NCBI RefSeq assembly: GCF_024346875.1
Contig: NZ_AP024872.1
Location: 744,001 to 808,000 of the forward strand
Direction of reading: 5' to 3'
Length of the DNA: 64,000 nucleotides
Origin: Vibrio gallicus
GTDB lineage: Bacteria; Pseudomonadota; Gammaproteobacteria; Enterobacterales; Vibrionaceae
Shown here: in pieces, positions 17,658 to 26,540 of the stretch
Numbering within the stretch: position 1 is the first letter of the stretch
Layout of the letters: each line of letters starts with the position of its first letter
The notes under the pieces: model-generated
The model's database searches: none
Seen by the model: the letters and a program-made list of their open reading frames with translations, nothing else
What the model was told of the DNA's origin: nothing
Translations under genes and position numbers: made by a program

Positions 17658-18707
17658 ATGAATTTTGCCGCTTCACTCAAACTGCCAACCCCAGTTTTAA
17701 TGGCAGGATCGTTAGCTATTGTTTATATGGCGAGTATTCTATCCATCAGCGTTGGCCCTATGGATATCAGCTTTAAGCAAAGCCTTAGTGCGCTCATGCC
17801 ATGGGTGAATAATTCGGAACTGCCCGCTCATATCAATATGATAGTGCAGCAGGTTCGTTTGCCAAGAACCCTACTCGCCATCGCGATTGGCGGCATATTG
17901 GCAATATGCGGTACCGTGATGCAAGGCTTATTCCGCAACCCATTGGCTGACCCTGGGATTATAGGCGTTTCTGCTGGCGCCGCCCTTGGCGCAGCGCTTG
18001 CTATTGTGGTATTTGGCTCCCTGGCGCAGAGCTACCCACAACTGCTGATGTTCGGCACTGTGCCTATGTTCTCATTTCTTGGCGGCGCGATTACCACCTT
18101 GCTTGTCTATCAACTCGGCACCTCACCATCTGGGACTTCAGTGACCATGATGCTGTTGGCTGGGGTCGCCATTGGGGCCTTATCGGGCGCAATGTTGGGA
18201 CTACTCAATTACTACGCCGACGATCAAGCACTGCGCGACCTCTCGCTCTGGACCATGGGCTCTTTGGCTGGGGCTAATTTTTCCAGTGTGTTATTTGGTT
18301 CTATCGTATTAGCTATTCTGGGTGTGCTTTTTTATCGCGATGCGGCAAACCTCAACGCACTGTTATTGGGAGAAGCCGAAGCCAGCCACCTTGGAATTAA
18401 TGTGCAAAGACTTAAACGTCGCCTGATCCTTCTTACCGCAGCTGGTGTAGGGGTCACCGTATCTCTTGCCGGTATGATTGGCTTTATCGGGCTTATCGTG
18501 CCCCACTTAGGGAGAATGATAGCCGGTCCAAATCACAAGGTGTTGATCCCGCTCGCAACGGTATTAGGTGCGCTATTGCTACTTGTCTCAGATATGTTGT
18601 CGCGCGTTCTGGTAGCACCATTAGAGATACCCGTCGGCATTATTACCGCAGTATTGGGCGCACCTTTCTTCTTATGGCTACTCATTTCTCAAAAGGGGCG
18701 AATCTAA
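17658..18707 (+). CDS. hutC: HutC, haem ABC permease
   Basis: A 349-residue FecCD-family permease with about ten membrane helices. The family motifs 'RLPRTLLAIAIGG', 'GTVMQGLFRNPLADPGIIG' and 'GMIGFIGLIVPHLGRM' are clear. It starts two bases after hutB and its stop shares a base with hutD. It imports haem across the inner membrane. Confidence 0.95.
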   Translation: MNFAASLKLPTPVLMAGSLAIVYMASILSISVGPMDISFKQSLSALMPWVNNSELPAHINMIVQQVRLPRTLLAIAIGGILAICGTVMQGLFRNPLADPGIIGVSAGAALGAALAIVVFGSLAQSYPQLLMFGTVPMFSFLGGAITTLLVYQLGTSPSGTSVTMMLLAGVAIGALSGAMLGLLNYYADDQALRDLSLWTMGSLAGANFSSVLFGSIVLAILGVLFYRDAANLNALLLGEAEASHLGINVQRLKRRLILLTAAGVGVTVSLAGMIGFIGLIVPHLGRMIAGPNHKVLIPLATVLGALLLLVSDMLSRVLVAPLEIPVGIITAVLGAPFFLWLLISQKGRI

Positions 18708-19486
18708 TGAATGCACCACTTGTTCGATGCACTGATATCTCGGTTAAGATTGGCTCTAAAGTTATCCTAGATAAGGTCAATATCCAATTTAACTCCGGGG
18801 AGTTTACGGTATTACTCGGTCCCAACGGAACCGGGAAAAGCACGTTGCTTAAGACCCTTAGTAATGAGATACCCTACGAAGGGCAACACTATTTATTCGG
18901 CAAACCAAGCCAAGAATGGGATAAAAAGCTGCTCGCAAGGCAATTTGGTGTGTTGCCTCAATCTAGCTCGCTCACCTTTAATTTTACCGCGCAAGAGGTG
19001 GTCGAATTGGGTGGTCTCACCTTAAATGGTGGCCAAAAAGAGATCACCCGCGTGGCCAAAGACAAGATGTGCCAAACAGGGATCTCTCACCTTGCACAGC
19101 GGCTCTACCCTACACTATCAGGCGGTGAGAAGCAGCGCGTGCACTTTGCTCGGGTACTCACTCAGCTCAGTGCCATTGAACACAGCAAGATACTGTTTTT
19201 GGACGAACCGACCTCTGCACTAGACCTAAGTCACCAGCACAACACCATTCAATTAGCTAAAGCACAAGCGGAATCTGGAGCATGCGTAGTCGCGGTATTA
19301 CACGACTTAAACCTTGCCGCGCAATATGCAGACCGCATCGTGGTATTAAATAAGGGCAATATCGCCGCTGATGGTACCCCATGGGAGGTGCTTACCCCTG
19401 AGATTCTTGAGCAAGTATACCAGTGGAAAACACAGGTACTGCCCCACCCTCAATCACAGCGACCAGTAGTTTTATCAGCGGCCTAA
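18707..19486 (+). CDS. hutD: HutD, haem ABC ATPase
   Basis: A 259-residue ATPase. ATG at 18707 overlaps the hutC stop (TAATG) and is chosen over an earlier in-frame ATG inside hutC. Walker A is GPNGTGKST, the signature is LSGGEKQR, Walker B is ILFLDEPTSALD and the switch His is in AVLHDLN. It powers HutC. Its 3' end overlaps by four bases the convergent transporter gene, leaving no room for a terminator between them. Confidence 0.95.
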   Translation: MNAPLVRCTDISVKIGSKVILDKVNIQFNSGEFTVLLGPNGTGKSTLLKTLSNEIPYEGQHYLFGKPSQEWDKKLLARQFGVLPQSSSLTFNFTAQEVVELGGLTLNGGQKEITRVAKDKMCQTGISHLAQRLYPTLSGGEKQRVHFARVLTQLSAIEHSKILFLDEPTSALDLSHQHNTIQLAKAQAESGACVVAVLHDLNLAAQYADRIVVLNKGNIAADGTPWEVLTPEILEQVYQWKTQVLPHPQSQRPVVLSAA

Positions 19487-20484
19487 TGATTAGGGCTTGT
19501 TGCAGACGGTAACTCGACCTTAGCGTAGCGATTTGCCAAAACGGCACAGTAAAAGATCTGTATCGGATGGTAGAGCATAATCGGCAGCAAAATCATGCCC
19601 AGATTTGGGTTGTGATCAAAGATAACCTTGGCCATGGGAATACCTGCGGCTAAGGTTTTCTTAGTGCCACAAAAAACCGCCGCCACCTCATCTTGGTGAT
19701 TAAACCCAACCCGACGCGCACCCCACTGAATGCCATGCACCATAACGAGTAATACAATGAAGCAGATTAGAGTTGAAGTAATCAGCAACGACGTAGAAAA
19801 ATCGCGCCAGATCCCATGTTCAATGGAGTCACAAAAAGCGCTATAAACAATCAGCAAGATCACATACTTATCGAGCTTACCTACCACAGCCTTATGGCGC
19901 TGTGCCCACTCAAACAATAACGGTCGCATTAACTGACCTAAAACCATTGGTAGTAACAACATCTTGGCAATAGAAAGTACGGATTCAACAAGGTTTAGCT
20001 CTGCCCCCTCCATTCCCATAAAAAACTGAACCAGTAAGGGGGTAATAACAACGCCAATGATACTTGACAATGAAGCATTAAATATCGCGCCGGGTAGGTT
20101 TCCCTTACCGATAGCGGTCATTGCAACAGAAGATGAGATAGTACTAGGCAGCACGAAAAGATAGCAAAATCCAAATGCGAGAGCTGCCGGCATAAAGCTT
20201 AAAAAGCCATGTCCGAATATAACCCACAACATGGGATAAACCACAAAGGTGGCGCATTGCACAAACAGGTGCAACTTCCAGTTGGACACCCCCTCAACAA
20301 TCGCTTTTGGTGATAAACCAAGGCCATGTAAAAAGAACACCAGCGCAATACCAAACACAGTAATCGTGTCTAAGTGCAGTATTCCTTCTGATTTCCCCCA
20401 ATCGGGAGTCACTATCGCCAAGGCCATCGCCGCGACCATACCGACCAAAAACCATTCTTGCTTTAATTTGTTGATTAGATTCAT
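19483..20484 (-). CDS. Bile acid:sodium symporter-family transporter (YfeH-like)
   Basis: A 333-residue, roughly ten-helix protein of the SBF-like type. It shows the family segments 'FFLHGLGLSPKAI' near residue 52 and 'VFCGTKKTLAAGIPMAKVI' near residue 265. The natural substrate of this branch is not known, despite the family name. It is convergent with, and overlaps, hutD. Confidence 0.82.
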   Translation of the reverse strand: MNLINKLKQEWFLVGMVAAMALAIVTPDWGKSEGILHLDTITVFGIALVFFLHGLGLSPKAIVEGVSNWKLHLFVQCATFVVYPMLWVIFGHGFLSFMPAALAFGFCYLFVLPSTISSSVAMTAIGKGNLPGAIFNASLSSIIGVVITPLLVQFFMGMEGAELNLVESVLSIAKMLLLPMVLGQLMRPLLFEWAQRHKAVVGKLDKYVILLIVYSAFCDSIEHGIWRDFSTSLLITSTLICFIVLLVMVHGIQWGARRVGFNHQDEVAAVFCGTKKTLAAGIPMAKVIFDHNPNLGMILLPIMLYHPIQIFYCAVLANRYAKVELPSATSPNH

Positions 20485-20556
20485 ATTGGGTACACGATTG
20501 CGTTTATGTTAACGCGACTGTACCCAAAAACTCGTTTAAAGCCAACTTACAACGGC

Positions 20557-20904
20557 CTAATTAATGCGGTGTTCGTATTCCACTATTACCTGATTACCTT
20601 CTACATAGACGTTGCGAATATCACCATCGACCGTCATTCGAGAGCACAGGGTCACGCGACTATTTTCAATCACTACATTCGAACGAAAAGCAGGCAGTAC
20701 ATAGGCTGGGTCAATCTTCAACATCTCACAAAAGCGGGTAACAAAAGGATATGTGAGGGTTGCTTTACCACGAAGAAGCTCACCGAATTCAGCTTGACTA
20801 ACACCCAGCTTGCGAGCAACTTCCATCTGTGTAAGTCTCATTTTCGCCTTTTGAGACATCCAAGTATTGTATAAAGCGCCACGATCTTTCTCAGTAAACT
20901 CCAT
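20557..20904 (-). CDS. XRE-type helix-turn-helix regulator
   Basis: A 115-residue protein. Residues about 22-65 form a Cro/C1-type HTH (RLTQMEVARKLGVSQAEFGELLRGKATL). The C-terminal part is a short beta-rich segment that may bind a ligand or dimerise. It is a stand-alone gene. Targets are unknown. Confidence 0.75.
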   Translation of the reverse strand: MEFTEKDRGALYNTWMSQKAKMRLTQMEVARKLGVSQAEFGELLRGKATLTYPFVTRFCEMLKIDPAYVLPAFRSNVVIENSRVTLCSRMTVDGDIRNVYVEGNQVIVEYEHRIN

Positions 20905-21037
20905 AGGAAAACTCTTTAAATTAATAGAAAATCACAACCAAAGAGTGTCGCGATTCTAGGCAAGGTGATTGTCAGCAATGAGTGAAGTTGCGGTAGGCTA
21001 AGCGCAAGTTAGGATAGTTTTATGTAAATAGATATGA

Positions 21038-21445
21038 CTAGTGCCTTGGTTTCAACTCCAGCACGTTGTTTTCAGGATCGTGAACGTATATTGACCAGCT
21101 AAAACCCGAAGCACCATAGCGAATTGCATCCGGCAACACTTCAACCCCACGTTCTTGTAAGAATAAAATCAATGCTTGCGGCTCACAGGCGTTTATTTGC
21201 AAACAAAAATGGTCTAGATTGCGCCCATTTTGCTGTGGCGGTTTACCCCCCATCATACCCAAGGGGCTATCAACTACTACCAAGTCAATAAGCGCATTGC
21301 CTGCTCTAAGTTGGGTTAAGCCTTGTTGTGGAAGTTCCCTTTCAAGCTTACAGCTTAATATCCCCGCATAAAACAGCAACATCGCCTCAAGATTACTGGT
21401 CCGCAGCACTATATGGTCAATGCCCAGTACCTCCATTTTATCCAT
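21038..21445 (-). CDS. VOC-family (glyoxalase/bleomycin-resistance fold) protein
   Basis: A 135-residue single-domain VOC protein. It starts 'GIDHIVLRTSNLEAML' and ends 'YVHDPENNVLELKPRH', with His and Glu in metal-ligand positions. AAGGAG precedes the start. The substrate cannot be told from sequence. Members include lyases, dioxygenases and binding proteins. Confidence 0.85.
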   Translation of the reverse strand: MDKMEVLGIDHIVLRTSNLEAMLLFYAGILSCKLERELPQQGLTQLRAGNALIDLVVVDSPLGMMGGKPPQQNGRNLDHFCLQINACEPQALILFLQERGVEVLPDAIRYGASGFSWSIYVHDPENNVLELKPRH

Positions 21446-21584
21446 TCCAGCTCCTTTTTTAACCCAAATTTGGCATATTTAGACAAATTTCTTTATTAAC
21501 TAAGTCAAAAACTTAGCCCGTTATACCCCTAACAAATAGCCATCATATCTTTACCTTATCGGCAATCATCTATAATTCAATTAA

Positions 21585-21711
21585 GCCTAGACAAAAACCT
21601 AGGCGGTTGTCCATGGAGTCGGACTGATGGTCAATATGGAATAGTTTTGATAAGTTGAACCCATTACCGAAACCACTCGTAAACTAAGATAAATCGAGTG
21701 GAGGAGGAAAT
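21585..21711 (+). promoter_or_regulatory. Structured leader of a small-protein gene
   Basis: Two inverted repeats precede the start at 21717: GCCTAG...CTAGGC (about 21585-21606) and a perfect CCACTCG...CGAGTGG (21673-21679 with 21705-21711). The second stem ends in the first bases of the strong ribosome site GGAGGAGG, so folding could affect initiation. This is a sequence observation. Regulation is inference. Confidence 0.45.
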
Positions 21712-21716
21712 CCGTT

Positions 21717-21902
21717 ATGATAACCGTACGAGATAAAATTGAAGATCTGGAGCAGCAAATCTATATCGCCTGCTCGGAAGGAGACTTTGAGTGCATGAAC
21801 CAACTCGAGCAGCAGCTCGAAACCCTAAGAGGAAAGGCAAATCACGTATTTGAAGACGACCCATACGCAATAGAAGGACGCTTTCAAGAACATGACCTTT
21901 AA
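21717..21902 (+). CDS. Small acidic helical protein, unknown
   Basis: A 61-residue, Glu/Gln-rich protein, probably one long coiled-coil helix (IEDLEQQIYIACSEGDFECM then NQLEQQLETLRGKA). A very strong ribosome site (GGAGGAGG) precedes it and a terminator follows, so it is a genuine monocistronic gene. I do not recognise a characterised family. Confidence 0.75.
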   Translation: MITVRDKIEDLEQQIYIACSEGDFECMNQLEQQLETLRGKANHVFEDDPYAIEGRFQEHDL

Positions 21903-21919
21903 CCAACTACTCTCTTCTT

Positions 21920-21952
21920 AAAGGCGCGTCAGTAAATTGATGCGCTTTTTCT
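21920..21952 (+). terminator. Terminator of the small-protein gene
   Basis: A stem of about 11 bp (AAGGCGCGTCA pairing with TGATGCGCTTTT, with a wobble and a mismatch) and a 6-base loop runs into T's, 17 bases after the stop. Confidence 0.75.
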
Positions 21953-21983
21953 TTGTCCCCATGCCGTCAAAAATATCTAGCGG

Positions 21984-22013
21984 ACAAAAAAAAGGGTGCT
22001 CACTGAGCACCCT
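21984..22013 (-). terminator. Terminator of the M42 peptidase gene
   Basis: On the minus strand, GGGTGCTCA with its complement forms a tight hairpin followed by eight T's, just after the stop at 22035. Confidence 0.88.
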
Positions 22014-22034
22014 AGATAGCATAAACCTAAATAA

Positions 22035-23255
22035 TTATAGGTTGTCTAAGCGGATGTGGCTATTTTTCAGGTCATCACGACAGATGCCTGTTCCGTCATT
22101 CATAGTGTTGAAATGACGAAGTAACGCAGTGATCGCTTCAATCGAGGCTAATAGGTCACCCGTATGAGCAGACTCAGAAGAAGTGTGCATATTACGGATA
22201 GGATAACCAATCGTAATTGCCGCGCAATCTACAGCTGCAAGAGCACCTGCCATACCATCGGTACCCATATCACGACCAGAGAAGTCTAATTGATAAGGGA
22301 TATCTTTTTCGCGACATACATTTTCTAATGTTTGTACAAGATACTCAGATGCAACTGAACCACGGCCAATAGTAAAGCCTGCGCCCATTGCAAGAGGGTT
22401 CATGTTACGTGCACCAATACCTGGAGCCGCTTCATAATCATGATTCACATCCGTTGCAATCAGTACATCAGGCTTAAGCTCACCCACAACTTGAGTTGAG
22501 CCAAAACGACCAATCTCTTCATGCGTTGCGATAGTATAAAGAACACGTACATTATCTAAGCCTTCTTTCGCCAGAGTACGTGCAATTTCAACCGCAGAGA
22601 AACAACCTAAGCCGTTATCAAGATATGCACCATAGAAGGTGTCAGCTGCCACACCACGTTTGATTGGGCGATCAAGCAAGATAGGGTCGCCTACACGTAG
22701 ACCAAGTGCTTCTACTTGTGCCTTACGGTCTTCGCCATGCATCTGCAGTTCAAGGTAGATAGAAGTTGGCTTAATGCCTTGCTCACCTGAACGCTGACCT
22801 GGGGTAGAGAAGTGAATTGCACCAAGAGCCTCTACGGTACCGCCTTTAATTGATTTGTACGCGCCTTTATTTTCAGGGTCTTGGCAGAAAACCTGCACTT
22901 CATGGCCGATAAGCGTTGTAGGTAGGAAAGAGTCAGTGTTGATCCAAACCTTACCATCGTTATCAATTTTACGTACTTGCATGCGAATTTTATCCGCGTG
23001 ACCTACGATCATAACGCTAGTTAGATCGTCACGTCCTGGATGAGAATCAAATACGATACTCGCAGTGCCTTTAAATTGATGAATAGCCCAATCTTGTGGC
23101 ATAAAAGATTCAACCTCAGGCTTTATCACACCGTAGCTCATAGCGGCTTCAAAGCCAATTGGCGATGGTGCAGCTACAACCTTTGACATAAATTCAAACT
23201 GCTGTTGAGGCATAGGTTGAGTCCAAGGTTGGCCTTTATTGCTTTCTGTAGTCAT
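22035..23255 (-). CDS. M42-family metallo-aminopeptidase
   Basis: A 406-residue cytoplasmic peptidase of the FrvX/PepA-like M42 clan. Expected metal-site residues are seen in order: VGHADKI (His), AYLDNGLG (Asp), ATHEEIGRFG (catalytic Glu and ligand Glu), TDVNHD (Asp) and NMHTSSE (His). The length is slightly above the family norm because of an N-terminal extension. It is divergent from the split IclR-type regulator, which may once have controlled it (inference). Confidence 0.9.
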   Translation of the reverse strand: MTTESNKGQPWTQPMPQQQFEFMSKVVAAPSPIGFEAAMSYGVIKPEVESFMPQDWAIHQFKGTASIVFDSHPGRDDLTSVMIVGHADKIRMQVRKIDNDGKVWINTDSFLPTTLIGHEVQVFCQDPENKGAYKSIKGGTVEALGAIHFSTPGQRSGEQGIKPTSIYLELQMHGEDRKAQVEALGLRVGDPILLDRPIKRGVAADTFYGAYLDNGLGCFSAVEIARTLAKEGLDNVRVLYTIATHEEIGRFGSTQVVGELKPDVLIATDVNHDYEAAPGIGARNMNPLAMGAGFTIGRGSVASEYLVQTLENVCREKDIPYQLDFSGRDMGTDGMAGALAAVDCAAITIGYPIRNMHTSSESAHTGDLLASIEAITALLRHFNTMNDGTGICRDDLKNSHIRLDNL

Positions 23256-23538
23256 GATTCACTCGTATATCCATTTAATATGCGGGCTAAATTAATAGTT
23301 ATAGTCATCAAATTCAAGTGATTTGATATTATTTACCCCTTTACGATGAACCTTTATGCATAAAAAACCGCATAATTGCAGTATTTATCACTAAGTTTAA
23401 AATTAAATGCAGAATAATAACCCGGCGTATTATCTAAAGCGTTTCACCATATATTGGATTGTTGTAAGGCACTGATATAAGCTTTGCTACAACATAGTAT
23501 TCACTGTCAAAATACGGATATAGGTAATAGATTGTCCA

Positions 23539-23607
23539 ATGCACCGAAGAGAATCCAATCTATTGAGCGCACATTCGCAATTGGAGGAGTCACCTTTAGA
23601 CAACCTT
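23539..23607 (+). pseudogene. 5' fragment of an IclR-family regulator, cut by element insertion
   Basis: ATG at 23539 opens 23 codons (MHRRESNLLSAHSQLEESPL then DNL) and hits TAA at 23608-23610, the first bases of the inserted element. The last codon CTT is in the same phase as CTT at 36829-36831 on the far side. Joining 23539-23607 to 36832-37512 gives an uninterrupted 249-residue protein, the usual IclR length. The exact native start is uncertain because no strong ribosome site precedes the ATG. Confidence 0.7.
23604..23607. other. attL core (CCTT)
   Basis: CCTT is the only sequence shared in phase between the left junction (CAACCTTTAAA) and the right junction (TATCCTTATAC). Large serine recombinases use very short identical cores, so this is consistent. 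The precise crossover dinucleotide cannot be resolved from one copy. Confidence 0.6.
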
Positions 23608-23614
23608 TAAATTA

Positions 23615-24547
23615 TTACTTCAAGCCTTGGGTGAATTTGCTATGCTCATCTCGATAGATAGCCATTAACCCATCTATGTCACAGTCACTAGCGCCATTAC
23701 CTTTCATAGATTTTAGAGTATCTTCTACTTGTTCAGGGCTTCTCAAATCACCATCTTTATAGTTATCTTTACTAAACAAATTAAATGATTCTCTTACCCA
23801 TTGGCTACATAAGCTAGTGCCTTCAATTCTTGCTGAACCACTTTCTTTGTCACTTGCTATGTCTTCTACTTCACTAGAATGATTTTCATAGCTTGAAGCC
23901 TCTAATGATTGTGAAAAAGTAGGGGTGACAATACTCATAGTTATGTTAAGGCCGTCTTGAATATCGGTATTTCGGTCAAAGCTCAGATTAGTGATAATTC
24001 CATAAATATAACCGTTCTCATTTGGAGTATAGGTACTCGCGCTAGCTTGACCGCTTACCGCTGAAATGTCTGGTAAATGCAGGTATACAGGTAATCCCAT
24101 ATTCCAAGCCTCTTTTAGGAGGTCAGCCGTGACACTCACGTTATGAGTACTCATTCTAGCCGTATTTGACACTTTAGCGGTGAGTTGGTATTCAACGTTA
24201 CTCTTTTTGAAACCATCAGCGACAGTGTCACCATTAAACATTCTATGCTCAGTTAAAGAGCCTGAGTATTGTACTTGGTAGCCTGTAACGGTATCAAATT
24301 CTACACGTGTTTCTACTAGGTTTTTGAGTACCTCTTCTTCAATTTCAAAGTAATTATCTACCCATGCGAGATGACCATTTACTAGCTCTTCATCGGTTTG
24401 CTTACTGTCTTGCTTCTGAGGCTTGTTGCCGTACTTACCGACAGATTTAATTACTAGGTATGGATTCTTATCTGACAAATTCATCTTGTCGTATAGCAAC
24501 GTTGTAACTAGCTTTTGAGCTAGCATCTTGCCAAGGTTATCATTCAT
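23615..24547 (-). CDS. Unknown protein paired with the tape-measure gene; possible tail/baseplate protein
   Basis: A 310-residue protein encoded 5 bases after the tape-measure gene and ending next to attL. Residues about 30-210 are beta-rich (VEFDTVTGYQVQYSGSLTEH..., then VTADLLKEAWNMGLPVYLHL). The C-terminal quarter is helical and acidic. Position after a tape measure is where distal-tail or baseplate-hub proteins are often encoded, so a tail role is plausible. I do not recognise a specific family. It is the last gene of the left operon. Confidence 0.6.
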   Translation of the reverse strand: MNDNLGKMLAQKLVTTLLYDKMNLSDKNPYLVIKSVGKYGNKPQKQDSKQTDEELVNGHLAWVDNYFEIEEEVLKNLVETRVEFDTVTGYQVQYSGSLTEHRMFNGDTVADGFKKSNVEYQLTAKVSNTARMSTHNVSVTADLLKEAWNMGLPVYLHLPDISAVSGQASASTYTPNENGYIYGIITNLSFDRNTDIQDGLNITMSIVTPTFSQSLEASSYENHSSEVEDIASDKESGSARIEGTSLCSQWVRESFNLFSKDNYKDGDLRSPEQVEDTLKSMKGNGASDCDIDGLMAIYRDEHSKFTQGLK

Positions 24548-24552
24548 AATGT

Positions 24553-26007
24553 TTATTCCTCGTCTAATTCTGTAAAACCATTTTCGTGTATTATAAGCGT
24601 AGGGTTGAAATCAATGTTGTATCTGCCTGAATCTTTTGCGGCAAATGGTGCGGGTTGGAATATGCTATTGTTTGCAGAAGGGTTAGTTTGATGCAGTTTC
24701 GTATGTTCCCGCTCAGGTAACTCACTGATTAAATCAATTGCTGTCAGCAATCCACCCAATACAGGCAACGCTCTGACACCTAGCTTTACCGTACCTTTAC
24801 TTATAGCTTTTCCCACTCCCTTGGTAGGAGTCTTACCACCTGAAGAAGGCTTGCCACCTTTACCTACTCCTAGCATCTCACGAAGAGCTTTTACTGTAGA
24901 TAGCACTTTCATTGCTGTTAAATGCCCAAGGATTACCCCGAAAATCTTCTCAGTAATCGATAATTGCTCATTGAAATCTTTTACTCCGTCACCGTCAAAA
25001 AAGCCCCAACCCATAAGCAAAGCCTTGAACTCGATTATCTTCAAAGTTATCTCTGTGATACCGTCGCTCATGGTGGTTACTACAGCATAGAAAATGCGGC
25101 CTATAGTGTTGAAAACGGGGGCTAACTGTTGAGCTAAACCTCCAACACTAGCGATGAGCTTGTTAGTTCCTTCAATGAAGCCCTGAAACATTTCATCGCC
25201 ACCTGCGCCCATAAATTGGCCGCTTTCTTCAGTGATTGTATTCTTTAGCTTGCCTAGAGATACTCGACTATTATCAAAAGCGTCTGACATATTGCCGTTA
25301 GCTTTAGCAACTCGTTCAAAGAATTTAGGTAAGGCACTAGCAGAAATTAGCTCACCTTTCTCTAACATAGTGTTAAGCTGTTGTGTTGTAACTCCCAACC
25401 CCTCTGCAAAGAGCTTGGTTGCGCCTGACATTCTTTCGCCTAACTGACCACGTAATTCTTCTGCTGAGATTTTGCCTTTCGATAACATCTGTGTAATGGC
25501 ACGGGTTACCCCTTTAATATCGTCTTGGGTCGCGCCCATAGCAGAAGAGCGTCTTACGACAGCGCCATAGCCCATTTGCATTTGCTCTTCACTCATACCG
25601 CCTGCATCAGGGTTAGAGGCTACAAAGTTAGCGTAGTCTTTACCAAGCGAGGCAAGGTTAGCCCCTGTTTGGTTTGCTAGGTCACGGGTAAATGCCAACC
25701 TCGAATTTAGTTGTGCTGTGGAATCTGACACCATCGCCATAGATTTCTGCATGGCTAAATAGTTGTTGCCTTCATTGAAGACAGTACTCGCTGTCTGAGC
25801 GATAGCAGTTAAGGCTATACTTACTTTTAGAGCACTCTTTGCCATGTTAGAGAAAGAGCTGTTTACACCTTTCTCCATACCTTTTACGTGACGTTCAACT
25901 TTATCAGCGTCTCTCGGCACATCCTTATTTACAAATTTATTCCACGAATCAGCGTCTATGCCAATTCCTATGGTTACACCATTTTGAATGTAATTATCTG
26001 TACTCAT
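24553..26007 (-). CDS. Phage tail tape-measure protein
   Basis: A 484-residue protein. Residues about 60-260 match the tape-measure domain of tailed phages. Key segments are 'LGKDYANFVASNPDAGGMS', 'GKISAEELRGQLGERMSGA' and 'LGVTTQQLNTMLEKGEL'. Hydrophobic segments near residues 290-340 and 365-390 and a Gly/Lys-rich linker follow. Tape-measure proteins set tail length and help DNA injection. Here no major tail, capsid or terminase gene accompanies it, which is unusual. It is short for a tape measure and intact. Confidence 0.85.
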   Translation of the reverse strand: MSTDNYIQNGVTIGIGIDADSWNKFVNKDVPRDADKVERHVKGMEKGVNSSFSNMAKSALKVSIALTAIAQTASTVFNEGNNYLAMQKSMAMVSDSTAQLNSRLAFTRDLANQTGANLASLGKDYANFVASNPDAGGMSEEQMQMGYGAVVRRSSAMGATQDDIKGVTRAITQMLSKGKISAEELRGQLGERMSGATKLFAEGLGVTTQQLNTMLEKGELISASALPKFFERVAKANGNMSDAFDNSRVSLGKLKNTITEESGQFMGAGGDEMFQGFIEGTNKLIASVGGLAQQLAPVFNTIGRIFYAVVTTMSDGITEITLKIIEFKALLMGWGFFDGDGVKDFNEQLSITEKIFGVILGHLTAMKVLSTVKALREMLGVGKGGKPSSGGKTPTKGVGKAISKGTVKLGVRALPVLGGLLTAIDLISELPEREHTKLHQTNPSANNSIFQPAPFAAKDSGRYNIDFNPTLIIHENGFTELDEE

Positions 26008-26017
26008 AACTTACCCC

Positions 26018-26389
26018 TTATAGAAATCTGTATTCTGGCTTAGATATAAAACGTTCTTGGTAGCACTTCTGAAAAGTACCTTGCATAAGTAAGCATGTGA
26101 TTGTGTCGTGCTCGAATAACTTCTCTAATACTATCCAAAACTTTTGAGCACAGAGTGCTAGCTCTTCGTCTAAGCTTTCTGGTTGAATAAGCATCTGGCA
26201 GAAACGCTCTAGTAATACTTCTTGGTGGCCTTCTGGTAATTCAATAACCAATTCTGTAAACAATCCAAATAGGAAAGCGTCTTTAGGGGTAGCCATAATC
26301 TCTAAGAATTGCTTTGTGGTTTCATGGTTAGCTTTTAATAGAGCTGTAATTTCTTCTGTTTTTTGTTTTGCTAATACTTCGTTAATCAT
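26018..26389 (-). CDS. Small helical protein upstream of the tape measure
   Basis: A 123-residue, mostly helical acidic protein (residues 1-30 predicted helix, then 'FLFGLFTELVIELPEGHQEVLLERF'). It lies 10 bases before the tape-measure gene and 5 bases after a 48-residue ORF. In tailed phages two small proteins, often frameshift-linked tail-assembly chaperones, precede the tape measure. This and the 48-residue ORF occupy that position, but I see no sequence match, so the role is a guess. Confidence 0.55.
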   Translation of the reverse strand: MINEVLAKQKTEEITALLKANHETTKQFLEIMATPKDAFLFGLFTELVIELPEGHQEVLLERFCQMLIQPESLDEELALCAQKFWIVLEKLFEHDTITCLLMQGTFQKCYQERFISKPEYRFL

Positions 26390-26393
26390 ATTC

Positions 26394-26540
26394 TTATAAT
26401 CCTTGTAATTCTTCTTCTACGTCATTTCGTAGATTCATTAATACGAATGCTTCAGATAAACGCTTCATTGTTAAAGCGTCACTGATAGCGTTTTCTAATT
26501 CTTGTAATTTATTTTCTAGCTTCTGCTTCTGGTTCATCAT
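26394..26540 (-). CDS. 48-residue coiled-coil protein, unknown
   Basis: ATG at 26540 overlaps the upstream gene's stop (ATGA). The product is a single amphipathic helix rich in Glu, Leu and Lys (KLENKLQELENAISDALTMK). Tight coupling on both sides supports a real gene. No family is recognised. Confidence 0.55.
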   Translation of the reverse strand: MMNQKQKLENKLQELENAISDALTMKRLSEAFVLMNLRNDVEEELQGL

